NCBI RefSeq assembly: GCF_016908015.1 | Contig: NZ_JAFBDB010000008.1 | Location: forward strand, 1-64,000 | DNA: 64,000 nucleotides | Source: Clostridium pascui | GTDB taxonomy: Bacteria > Bacillota > Clostridia > Clostridiales > Clostridiaceae | Direction of reading: 5' to 3' | In this document: in pieces, positions 38,035 through 45,589 of the stretch | Numbering within the stretch: the stretch's first letter is position 1 | How the letters are laid out: each line of letters begins with the position of its first letter | Program-made: the position numbers and the translations under genes | Notes under the pieces: model-generated | Database searches by the model: none | What the model saw: the letters and a program-made list of their open reading frames with translations, nothing else | Told to the model about the DNA's origin: nothing

Positions 38035-38277
38035 TTATTTCTTTATAAAATCTTTCTTTCTAAATATAGATCTTAAAAGTATAATCCATCCCCAAGAAAT
38101 CGAAAGTGATGGAAGTGCCGCTGTAATTGCTGCTTCCACAGGATGCATGGATGAAAATTTTAAGGGACTAAAAAATATTATAAATGTAATAGTTAACATA
38201 AGAAACAACGTAATTCGTTCATACATTGTAGATGGTGGTGACAAAAATATCTTGTTTAAATCCATTTTTACTTTCAT
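38035..38277 (-). CDS. Small two-span membrane protein coupled to the lyase gene
   Basis: An 80-residue protein with two hydrophobic segments (about residues 20-40, around LFLMLTITFIIFF, and about 48-70, around ITAALPSLSISWGWIILL) and a basic tail (FRKKDFIKK). Its ATG (38277) lies 2 nt after the lyase stop codon and the only plausible ribosome binding site (GGTG) overlaps the lyase end, so translation is coupled. A strong terminator follows. I do not recognise the family. Position and coupling suggest a role with the BCCT transporter or in substrate/product passage, but this is inference. ATG 38265 is an alternative start. Confidence 0.7.
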   Translation of the reverse strand: MKVKMDLNKIFLSPPSTMYERITLFLMLTITFIIFFSPLKFSSMHPVEAAITAALPSLSISWGWIILLRSIFRKKDFIKK

Positions 38278-38279
38278 CT

Positions 38280-39818
38280 TTACACCAGCTTTCCTACTCT
38301 TTCTTCTACCAACTCAATTATTTTTCCTGAGTGTATCAAATTCCTTATGGTATTAATATGAGGATAAAGATACATGTCCTCTTCCATCACAGGTACAGTT
38401 TTGGCTATTTCATCTAAAACAGCCTTAGATGCACTGCCCGTTGATAATTCACTTTCCATAAACTGTTGTGCCTGAAATACTGATAAAAGTTCTATTGCCA
38501 AAATAAATTCAAGCTTATCTACAATTTGTCTCGCCTTTTTACAAGCATTATATCCCATTGCTACATAGTCTTCCTGATTACCACAAGTAGGCACACCATC
38601 TACACTTGATGGATGAGATAAAATTTTCATATCATTTAAAAGCCCCGCCTGAGTATATTGTGGTATCATAAGCCCTGAATTAAGTCCTGGCTTTTTTATA
38701 AGAAACCAAGGATATTCTGAAAGGCTTCCATCTACAAGCCTATTATTTCTTCTCTCAGACATCTTTGCAATCATAGTTGCTGCAATGCACGCTGAATCCA
38801 TTTCAAGTCCTATATAAGAAGAGTCCGGATTACATCCTGAAATAGCTTCTCCATCTTCCCCTTCAGGCCATATTATTGGATTATCACAGCAAGAATTCAT
38901 CTCTATTTCTATAGTTTCTAAAGCATCCTTTAAGGTTTTTTTTGCGGCACCATGTAATTGTGGTATACATCTTATAGATAGTGCATCTTGAAGCCTATAA
39001 TTCTGAAAATGCTTTGCTACCTCTGAATCACCAAGTATCTTTCTTACATTGTCAGCCGTATTCTTTTGATCTTCATGAGGTCTAACACTCATAAGTCTTT
39101 CATCAAAAGCCCTTGTGGTTCCTTTAAGGATTTCTAAAGTCATGGCTCCTATAACATCTGCAGTCTTTGAGGAATCTATCATATCATATAATGCTAGTGC
39201 CCCAATTGCTGTAACACTTGTAGTTCCAGAAACTAGTACTAAGCCTTCCTTAGAAGATAGTTCTATAGGTTCTAATCCTACTTTTTTTAATGCTTCTCTA
39301 CCTTCTAATAATTCCCCGTTTACATATGCCTTTCCTTCTCCAATAAGTACCAGTGCTATATGCGCTTCTGGTGATAAGTACCCTACTGATCCTTCCTTTG
39401 GTGCAAAAGGAGTAAGTCCGCGATTTAAAAACTCCCTGTACATTTCCATGGTCTCAATTCTCGCTCCGGTATATCCCTGTCCAACATTTTGAAGTACCAT
39501 AAACATTGTTGCTCTAACTTCCTCAATAGATAAGGGCTCTCCAACAGATGTAGAATGAGATAATACTATATTTTTTTGTAATCTTGCTGTTTCTTCAGGT
39601 GATATTACTTGAGTGCAAAGTGCTCCAAATCCCGTGGTAATACCATACATTACTCGTCCTTCTTCAATCCATTTTTCCACAAGATTTCTTGATTTTTTAA
39701 CTTTTTCATAGTAAGCTTTTGAGAATTCTACTTTTGCTCCAAATCTAGCAACAGCTAAAAGCTCTTCAATATTAATTTTATCTCCCAAAATAACTTTATT
39801 TATATCTTTAGCGTACAT
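38280..39818 (-). CDS. MIO-less aromatic amino acid lyase family protein, probable ergothionase
   Basis: A 512-residue member of the histidine/phenylalanine ammonia-lyase fold: YGITTGFGAL, LQKNIVLSHSTSVGE, LVSGTTSVTAIGALALYD, SCCDNPIIWPEG and SSVDGVPTCGNQEDYVAMG all match the family. At the site where HAL has GSVG-ASG-DLAPLAH, this protein reads GSVGYLSPEAH (about residues 140-150): the Ala-Ser-Gly that forms the MIO cofactor is missing. Ergothionases, known from Treponema denticola, are lyase-family members without MIO that eliminate trimethylamine from ergothioneine to give thiourocanate. The betaine-type transporter directly upstream fits this. Ordinary histidine ammonia-lyase activity is unlikely. 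Co-transcribed with the BCCT gene from a sigma-54 promoter. Confidence 0.8.
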   Translation of the reverse strand: MYAKDINKVILGDKINIEELLAVARFGAKVEFSKAYYEKVKKSRNLVEKWIEEGRVMYGITTGFGALCTQVISPEETARLQKNIVLSHSTSVGEPLSIEEVRATMFMVLQNVGQGYTGARIETMEMYREFLNRGLTPFAPKEGSVGYLSPEAHIALVLIGEGKAYVNGELLEGREALKKVGLEPIELSSKEGLVLVSGTTSVTAIGALALYDMIDSSKTADVIGAMTLEILKGTTRAFDERLMSVRPHEDQKNTADNVRKILGDSEVAKHFQNYRLQDALSIRCIPQLHGAAKKTLKDALETIEIEMNSCCDNPIIWPEGEDGEAISGCNPDSSYIGLEMDSACIAATMIAKMSERRNNRLVDGSLSEYPWFLIKKPGLNSGLMIPQYTQAGLLNDMKILSHPSSVDGVPTCGNQEDYVAMGYNACKKARQIVDKLEFILAIELLSVFQAQQFMESELSTGSASKAVLDEIAKTVPVMEEDMYLYPHINTIRNLIHSGKIIELVEERVGKLV

Positions 39819-39840
39819 CCTTAATGCCTCCTTGTATGAA

Positions 39841-39866
39841 AAGGACGCTTATAAACATCCTTTTCT
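39841..39866 (-). other. Intercistronic hairpin between transporter and lyase genes
   Basis: AAAAGGAYG and CGTCCTTTT-type arms form a 9-bp stem with one G-T pair. There is no long T-tract, so mRNA stabilisation or partial termination is more likely than full termination. Confidence 0.45.
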
Positions 39867-39884
39867 TGTAGTTTATTTTTCTAA

Positions 39885-41459
39885 TTATTCTTCAACCTTA
39901 TCAATAAAGAACATTTTAATTGTTGAAATTATTTGTAATACAAATATGAATAAAACCATAAACCCACCAGCTGCTGCAAGGTATTTTACTCCATCTACAC
40001 CCTGTGCACCGCCTCCATAAGCTACCATAAAAAATGAAATTGCACCAATTGAAACTCCCCATAATATTTTCTGCCAAATTGGTGGCTCTACATCATGCCT
40101 TGATTCCTTTGTGCATAAAGCTGCAATAGTTGTCGTCATAGCATCTGCTGCAGTGGCAAATGAAATGATAAGAGTTAACATTACAATTGGTATAAGTATA
40201 ACTCCTAATGGCAATTCTCCAAGGAAACCCCAAAGCCCTGCTACTGCTCCATGATTTTTAATAATGTCTATTAAATTTAATCTTCCACTTTGTTGCCAAT
40301 TAAGTGCAGTAGATCCCCAAACTGCAAACCAAACAAGTCCAAAAACTGAAGGAAGTATCCAGTTAATTATCATAAACTCACGTATTGTTCTTCCATAAGA
40401 TATTATAGCTAAAAATATTCCCATTAAAGGTGCATAAGCAATCCATATAGCCCAGTCATATAATGTCCACCACATAACTAGTGCTTCTCCACCCATATCA
40501 ATTGGATCAAGTCCCCATTGCCAGAAGTTTTGTAACCAATATGCCATTCCAGCTGTGGAAGTTCTACATATATACAATGTAGGCCCAACTACAAATAAAA
40601 ATCCTAATAATATATAAAATATTTTAGAGTTAAAATCTGCCAACCATTTAATTCCCTTATCTATTCCTAAAGATGAAGCAACTGTAAATGTAGCTGTGAT
40701 TGTAAAGGATAGTACTAACCATAAAATTGGTCCTTGCTTAATTCCATATGACATTTCAATTCCAGAACCTACTAGTGCAAGTCCAGCACCTAATGAAGAA
40801 GCAAGTCCTAAGGCTATAGCTAAAAGTGATAAGGTATCTATTATATTTGCCCATATTCCTTTTGTTATCTTTTCACCAAACAAAGGTATTAATGTTGCTG
40901 TTACAGATAATGATTTCTTTTTATTAAAATACATATATGCCACTGCAAGTCCACATAATGAATACATTGCATAAGGAATGAAAGTCCAATTATAGAAACA
41001 ACGTGCCATAGAAAAAATAGCTGCTGTTGGAGTTCCCGGTTCCACTCCTGTTTGTGCCATCTCTCCATAAATGTTTCCAAAATAAATTATTGGTTCATTA
41101 GCTCCATAAGTAACAACTCCTGTTGCAATACCACCAGTTAACGCCATTGCAAACCAAGTCAAAAATGGAAATTTAGGTTTTGCCTCTACTCCACCAAAAC
41201 GAATTTTTCCAAATTTAGAAAAGGTAATTACAGCTGCGAGAATCAATGCCACAATTGAAATAATTTGATATAACCATCCAAAGGATTTAAGCGACCATGT
41301 AAATGTATTCATTGCAACAGTAGTTAACGCTTTATTATTCACTACACCAAGTATAGCTGCACCACCAACCACAATAAATGATGGCCAAAACACTCCTGAT
41401 CTTACCCCTTTTAAATTTTGACTCTTACACGTTTCCTTTACAGTTGTTTTTTCTGTCAT
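39885..41459 (-). CDS. BCCT-family betaine/quaternary amine transporter
   Basis: A 524-residue secondary transporter with about 12 transmembrane helices. The BCCT signature is recognisable: LGSSLGAGLALVGSGIE and WTLYDWAIWIAYAPLMG ending in SYGRTIREF. BCCT proteins carry trimethylammonium compounds such as glycine betaine, carnitine and choline, by ion symport or antiport. Because the next gene looks like an ergothionase, ergothioneine or another trimethylated histidine is the most likely substrate, possibly exchanged for product; this is inferred from context. ATG follows AGGGGGG. First gene of the operon; a hairpin (39841-39866) separates it from the lyase gene and may tune expression. Confidence 0.9.
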   Translation of the reverse strand: MTEKTTVKETCKSQNLKGVRSGVFWPSFIVVGGAAILGVVNNKALTTVAMNTFTWSLKSFGWLYQIISIVALILAAVITFSKFGKIRFGGVEAKPKFPFLTWFAMALTGGIATGVVTYGANEPIIYFGNIYGEMAQTGVEPGTPTAAIFSMARCFYNWTFIPYAMYSLCGLAVAYMYFNKKKSLSVTATLIPLFGEKITKGIWANIIDTLSLLAIALGLASSLGAGLALVGSGIEMSYGIKQGPILWLVLSFTITATFTVASSLGIDKGIKWLADFNSKIFYILLGFLFVVGPTLYICRTSTAGMAYWLQNFWQWGLDPIDMGGEALVMWWTLYDWAIWIAYAPLMGIFLAIISYGRTIREFMIINWILPSVFGLVWFAVWGSTALNWQQSGRLNLIDIIKNHGAVAGLWGFLGELPLGVILIPIVMLTLIISFATAADAMTTTIAALCTKESRHDVEPPIWQKILWGVSIGAISFFMVAYGGGAQGVDGVKYLAAAGGFMVLFIFVLQIISTIKMFFIDKVEE

Positions 41460-41536
41460 TTGATATCCCCCCTATGTTTTTTATTATTTTGTTAAAAATA
41501 GTATGTAATCTATTGATCCCTCCTGATTAATAATAT

Positions 41537-41552
41537 AGCAACATTCATGCCA
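41537..41552 (-). promoter_or_regulatory. Sigma-54 (-24/-12) promoter of the BCCT-lyase operon
   Basis: On the minus strand TGGCATGAATGTTGCT (41552-41537) matches TGGCAC-R-N4-TTGCW at all but one position, with GG and GC at the correct spacing. Transcription would start near 41525, leaving a 65-nt leader before the BCCT ATG. A sigma-54-dependent activator is encoded immediately upstream. Confidence 0.85.
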
Positions 41553-41576
41553 ATAGCTGTAATGATTGACTAGTAT

Positions 41577-41619
41577 GTAATTGGGCGTTACCTATGGGGA
41601 TTAGGTAACGCCCAATTAC
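41577..41619. repeat. Perfect 18-bp inverted repeat upstream of the sigma-54 promoter
   Basis: GTAATTGGGCGTTACCTA and its exact complement flank a 7-nt loop, centred about 73 bp before the predicted transcription start. No T-run follows on either strand, so a terminator is unlikely. Possible activator or accessory-protein binding site, or extruded hairpin. Confidence 0.7.
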
Positions 41620-41705
41620 TAGTACTTAGTTAGAAGTTTTACTACTAAACACTTATTAACCAAGATTGCAACATTAGTTAATTTAATTTAATTATATATC
41701 TTGTT

Positions 41706-41812
41706 GGCGCAAAATAATTTTGCACCAACACATAAATATTTAGAATTTTATTTATTTTCGGAATAAAATAGGTGCCAAATAATTTAGCACCCCCGCAATA
41801 ATATTTTGCGCT
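41706..41812. promoter_or_regulatory. Three related 21-bp palindromes, candidate activator binding sites
   Basis: Two 21-bp dyads share the form GGYGCNAAAT-A-ATTTNGCACC (41706-41726 and 41771-41791, centres 65 bp apart). A third, weaker copy (41792-41812) abuts the second and reaches the stop codon of the activator gene. They lie about 190-280 bp upstream of the sigma-54 start site, the usual range for upstream activator sequences. Each can also form an RNA hairpin, and the second is followed by TATTTTATT on the minus strand, so part of this may instead end the activator transcript. Confidence 0.6.
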
Positions 41813-43466
41813 ATTCATTAAAGATTTTTAACTTTTTAATTCTATATTGAAGACTTTGTCTACTCATTCCTAGTGTCTTTGCACTTTGTGTAATATTTCT
41901 ATCATATAAATTTAGTGTATCAATTAAAATTTTCCTTTCAATTTCCTCCATTTGTTCTTCTAAAGTTCCTGTATTTTTAGATTCAACTTCTAAATTATTG
42001 TATTGATTTGCTATTTTGTGAGTAATAGTTTCTGTGAATTGTAGATAATCTGGTAAGTGTTCAAAATCTAGTGATTGTATACTTTCTGAAGCTCTGTTAA
42101 ATGCATATTCAATCACATTTTGAAGTTCTCTGATATTCCCAGGCCACTCATAGTGAATTAATGCATCCATAAATTTTTCTGTAAAACTAAGTTCTCGTCT
42201 ACTATAATCACTACATAGACTTTGCAAAAAGTGTTTAACTAATATAACTATATCTTCTTTTCGTTCCTGTAAAGTTGGAATATTGATTTTAATTGTTGAA
42301 ATCCTATAATAAAAATCTTTTCTCATTTTTTCTTGTTCTATAAGTTTAAAAGGATCTTCATTTATAGCAGCAATTACTCTAACATTACATCGAATATATT
42401 GAGTTCCTCCAATTCGCTGAAATCTCTTTTCTTGAAGTACTCTTAAGAGCTTTGCTTGCATTTCTGGACTAATAGAATTAACTTCATCTAAAAATAGTGT
42501 CCCTCCATTTGCCATCTCAAAAAATCCCTGCTTTGCAATACTCCCTGTAAATGCACCTTTCTCTGTTCCAAAAAACATACTTTCAAATAAATTACTTGGC
42601 ACAGCACTACAATTAACATCAATAAAAGGCTTTTTCCTTCTGGGACTAAAGGAATGTATGCTTTGCGCTACAAGTTCCTTTCCCGTTCCTGTGGATCCAA
42701 CAATTAGAATACTTGAATCAGTTAAAGAAACCTTTTTTGCAAAGTGGATCATTTCCTCCATATTCTTAGACGAGTGCACAATATTATCAAAAGCATATAA
42801 TTTTTCACTATCCTTATGCTTGTCACTTTCCACATAAGTTTCTAAATCCAATGTTCTATTTTTAATTTGTTTTAGCACAGATAAGTCACTTTCAAAAACT
42901 ACGGCACCATATAATTCTCCATTTATTTTTAATGGATAAGCTGAATTAATAGTAGTCAAATCTTTACCTGTCCTTGTTTTAAATCTATCGCATCTATTAA
43001 CCACAGGCTTTTGGGTTCTTAATACTGTTAAAACAGTGCTATAATCTTCTTTTAAATCATATATATCCATTAAATGTTTTCCTTTAAAATCATCCTTTTT
43101 AAAATATTCTAAAGCTTCACTTGCCGGATTTGCGTGGAGAAAATATCCATTCTTATTGTAAATTTGAACTCCCTCTGCTACATGTTTTATAGCTTCTTCA
43201 TAAAGTTCTAAAAGTATTCCTTGCCTGCTCAAATATAAAGAAGCTCCATATTCTTCACTTACCCATTGATATGTAAAAAAATTACTTTTAATTTCTACTA
43301 TTCCACCTTTCGGTTCAACACTTGTTCTAAGTACATAATCAACCTTTTGTCCTAACCAGCTGCTACAGGTATACTCATCAAATAAATCCTTACTTTCCCC
43401 AAATGAATGTACTTTTTTTATGTAAAGTTCCTCATCAATTTTAATTATTAAATCAATTATACACAT
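41811..43466 (-). CDS. Sigma-54-dependent transcriptional activator with PAS domain
   Basis: A 551-residue NtrC-family enhancer-binding protein. The N-terminal region (about 1-90) is unassigned. A PAS-like domain follows (about 90-205), with GVQIYNKNGYFLHANPAS. The AAA+ domain has Walker A GSTGTGKE, the sigma-54-contacting loop GAFTGS (the variant of GAFTGA), Walker B TLFLDEV and the WPGNIRELQN segment. The C-terminus carries a Fis-type helix-turn-helix (NITQSAKTLGMSRQSLQYRIKK). There is no receiver domain, so a small molecule, perhaps the imported betaine, probably acts on the PAS or N-terminal region. ATG follows AAAGGGG. It most likely drives the sigma-54 promoter 260 bp downstream. Confidence 0.93.
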   Translation of the reverse strand: MCIIDLIIKIDEELYIKKVHSFGESKDLFDEYTCSSWLGQKVDYVLRTSVEPKGGIVEIKSNFFTYQWVSEEYGASLYLSRQGILLELYEEAIKHVAEGVQIYNKNGYFLHANPASEALEYFKKDDFKGKHLMDIYDLKEDYSTVLTVLRTQKPVVNRCDRFKTRTGKDLTTINSAYPLKINGELYGAVVFESDLSVLKQIKNRTLDLETYVESDKHKDSEKLYAFDNIVHSSKNMEEMIHFAKKVSLTDSSILIVGSTGTGKELVAQSIHSFSPRRKKPFIDVNCSAVPSNLFESMFFGTEKGAFTGSIAKQGFFEMANGGTLFLDEVNSISPEMQAKLLRVLQEKRFQRIGGTQYIRCNVRVIAAINEDPFKLIEQEKMRKDFYYRISTIKINIPTLQERKEDIVILVKHFLQSLCSDYSRRELSFTEKFMDALIHYEWPGNIRELQNVIEYAFNRASESIQSLDFEHLPDYLQFTETITHKIANQYNNLEVESKNTGTLEEQMEEIERKILIDTLNLYDRNITQSAKTLGMSRQSLQYRIKKLKIFNE

Positions 43467-43513
43467 AGCCCATCGCCCCTTTGACTATAACTATCCACCA
43501 TTTATATTAACTT

Positions 43514-43819
43514 TTACTTTTTTACCTTCTTTTCTATACCTTCATACAAATATTCTAGGTGTTCTGTATTTACTCCTTCCTGAATTAACTTGTTTATTCT
43601 ATCATTGGCTTTTTCTAGAGCTTCTCTTGCTTCATCAAAATCCCTTTGCTTTATAGCTACACTTGCATATTCTAGTAAATAGTCAACCTTTAATACTATT
43701 TTAGCTAAGTTTTCTCTATCTTCATTTACTAAATCCACTAATAAAGAATATATCTTAGGAGATGTTTTGGTTTTTGAATTAAATAATAAATCATTATTTC
43801 TAGCACTTTTCTTTGCCAT
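43514..43819 (-). CDS. Hypothetical helical protein, 101 aa
   Basis: A soluble, strongly helical 101-residue protein rich in Lys, Glu and Leu, with a short basic N-terminus (MAKKSARNN) and heptad-like spacing over residues about 25-100 (LVDLVNEDRENLAKIVLKVDY, REALEKANDRINKLI). It has no signal peptide or membrane segment. I do not recognise the family. ATG is preceded by GGGTAGCG, a modest ribosome binding site. It lies alone between the sigma-54 activator gene and the NO-stress operon, on the same strand as both; a role is not predictable. Confidence 0.65.
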   Translation of the reverse strand: MAKKSARNNDLLFNSKTKTSPKIYSLLVDLVNEDRENLAKIVLKVDYLLEYASVAIKQRDFDEAREALEKANDRINKLIQEGVNTEHLEYLYEGIEKKVKK

Positions 43820-43961
43820 TTCTATCGCTACCCTTCATTTATATATTAAAGTATTTCTTTCTTAATAATATAATAGAAAATACATACCATCTTTTTCAAT
43901 AACCTTTTGTATAATACTATTGTAACTTAAATATAAAAGATTTAAAATGCTACATATAACC

Positions 43962-44017
43962 AAAACAAGCTAGAAGCCCTGGAAGCTTCGTATAACAAAA
44001 CTCCCTTCACTTCTAGC
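43962..44017 (-). terminator. Probable terminator of the NO/oxygen stress operon
   Basis: On the minus strand GCTAGAAG (44017-44010) pairs with CTTCTAGC (43976-43969), followed by TTGTTTTG. The loop is long, with smaller internal stems. Confidence 0.45.
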
Positions 44018-44057
44018 ATTTTATTTTAGTTCCCATTCCAATTTATCAGTTAAGAAC

Positions 44058-44816
44058 TCATTTCTCTTTTGGTGTAAATCCGCAATATCCTATTTTATCG
44101 CATCTCTTTTTCATGTCTTCCCACAAATCTTTATCTCTTAATGATTCTAGTGCTGTAGGATATAGTATATAATTTTCTTTAAATATATGATCTCTTAAAT
44201 TAAATATTATATATTTTGCTACTTCATCTAAAGTTTCCTTAAATACTTTAAAATCAAGACCAGATACAAACTCTGCTACATTTTTTAATTGTTTTTTTCT
44301 CGCTCTTAAATCATCATGCTCCATTCTCATAATTCTAGTTGGTCCTGTTATTTTTCTCTCCTCTAGCTCTTTAAATAATACTTGTTCTTCTCTTTGATGA
44401 TGATTTTCCGCATCTAATATATTGTCTGCCACTTTAATTAACTGAGCAAATTCTTCTCTGGCTGAATCATACTTTTCCATATTTTGAATTTTAGTATTTA
44501 ACTCTTCAAGTTCTGTTAGAAATCCAAGCAACTTTTCATGTTCAGATATCAACGTACCAAGCACATGGCCTGTGTCAATTTGAGTTTTGATTTTATTTAA
44601 TTCATCCTTTAAAACTTCCATGTGAATATCACATAAATGTCTTAAGTCGTGAGGATTCATACCTTCTTCTACGAGCTTTTGCTCTGCTACAGATAATTCC
44701 AGTGGATTTATATTTGATACTATTTGAAGTGCTTCTTTTCTTAAATCTTCCGTTACGCCTTCAGCATTTAACCTTCTTAATATATTAGTTAACTCATCTA
44801 TTCTTTTATTATCCAT
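44058..44816 (-). CDS. DUF438-hemerythrin domain protein
   Basis: A 252-residue soluble protein. An N-terminal DUF438 segment (about 1-75, with LRRLNAEGVTEDLRKEALQIVSNINPLELSVAEQ and GMNPHDLRHLCDIH) precedes a hemerythrin-like di-iron helical bundle (about 80-245). Likely metal ligands lie in LISEHEKLL, ENHHQREEQVLFKEL, RMEHDDLRARK and DHIFKENYILYP. Such proteins are found with Fe-S repair and flavodiiron genes and probably sense or bind oxygen or NO, or hold iron. ATG 44816 follows GGGAGG by 7 nt. It is 37 nt after the RIC gene and is the last gene of the stress operon. Confidence 0.88.
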   Translation of the reverse strand: MDNKRIDELTNILRRLNAEGVTEDLRKEALQIVSNINPLELSVAEQKLVEEGMNPHDLRHLCDIHMEVLKDELNKIKTQIDTGHVLGTLISEHEKLLGFLTELEELNTKIQNMEKYDSAREEFAQLIKVADNILDAENHHQREEQVLFKELEERKITGPTRIMRMEHDDLRARKKQLKNVAEFVSGLDFKVFKETLDEVAKYIIFNLRDHIFKENYILYPTALESLRDKDLWEDMKKRCDKIGYCGFTPKEK

Positions 44817-44853
44817 TACAATACCTCCCATTACAAATTATTAATTAGAACTA

Positions 44854-45561
44854 TTATCTATCCATATACATGTTAAACAACACGCTATTTTCTAAATAAA
44901 TATGAGTAAAAATATCCTTTTCTAAAGCATCAATTTTTGTATATACCAACTGAAATGTAGTGCATGCTCCTTCTGGTGCTTTAAAGTCTCTTGTTACCTC
45001 TTCCAATTCCTTAAATATATCTCCAGCTGTGTCGTGTTCATCCTCAGTTTCCTTTATAAACTTACGTATTGCCTTTAATATTTCATCATCTTTAGTTTTT
45101 TCATACTGCTCTATAAGTGGGAATAAATTTTCCTCTTCCTTTATTAGATGCTCTTCTAATTCAATTTTTAATGTACCAAATAATTTGTGAACCTTTAAAA
45201 GTTCTTCACTATTATGCTTGAAATGAACCTTTAATATTTTACGCATAAGAGGATCTATTTCACTAAGAGTTTTATATGTGTAATCATGATGAACGTGCTG
45301 TATGTGTTTCATTAAGACTATAGGATCTTCATTCCTCCAGTCTTTATAATTTGCATTGGAGCTTTTAAATTTTTCATACTCATCATTAAGCTCTTTTACT
45401 ATATTTTCGTGTGCAAGCCCCTTTTCATCTAATGCTTCTTTTAAGCTATCATGTCCTCCACAGCAATAATCTATTTTATACTTTTGGAATATCTCTGCTG
45501 ATCCTGGAAATATAGAAACAATTTCTCCAAGTTTTTGATTTACATTTATATTATTTGCCAT
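44854..45561 (-). CDS. ric: Iron-sulfur cluster repair di-iron protein (RIC/ScdA)
   Basis: A 235-residue di-iron protein that restores Fe-S clusters damaged by NO or peroxide. The N-terminal ScdA domain carries the IDYCCGGHDSL motif (Cys33-Cys34), and the C-terminal hemerythrin-like bundle supplies di-iron ligands in HHDYTYKTL, HFKHNSEELLKVH, EEHLIKEEENLFP and DEHDTAGDIF. The start is ATG 45561, 6 nt after GAGGTG; GTG 45570 is the in-frame alternative. It lies about 28 nt behind the flavodiiron protein gene and ahead of the DUF438-hemerythrin gene, forming a three-gene NO/oxygen-defence operon. The symbol ric (also scdA/ytfE) is used by homology. Confidence 0.94.
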   Translation of the reverse strand: MANNINVNQKLGEIVSIFPGSAEIFQKYKIDYCCGGHDSLKEALDEKGLAHENIVKELNDEYEKFKSSNANYKDWRNEDPIVLMKHIQHVHHDYTYKTLSEIDPLMRKILKVHFKHNSEELLKVHKLFGTLKIELEEHLIKEEENLFPLIEQYEKTKDDEILKAIRKFIKETEDEHDTAGDIFKELEEVTRDFKAPEGACTTFQLVYTKIDALEKDIFTHIYLENSVLFNMYMDR

Positions 45562-45589
45562 ATTAATCACCTCATAAATATTTTAAAAT

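Noticed and set aside
38280-39818. Ordinary histidine ammonia-lyase (hutH)
   Set aside because: The Ala-Ser-Gly needed for the MIO cofactor is absent, and no hutU, hutI or hutG gene is nearby.
41706-41726. Second sigma-54 promoter suggested by TTGGCGC...TTTTGCA
   Set aside because: The distance between the GG and GC dinucleotides is 16 instead of 12 bases, so it does not fit; the sequence is better explained as a palindrome.
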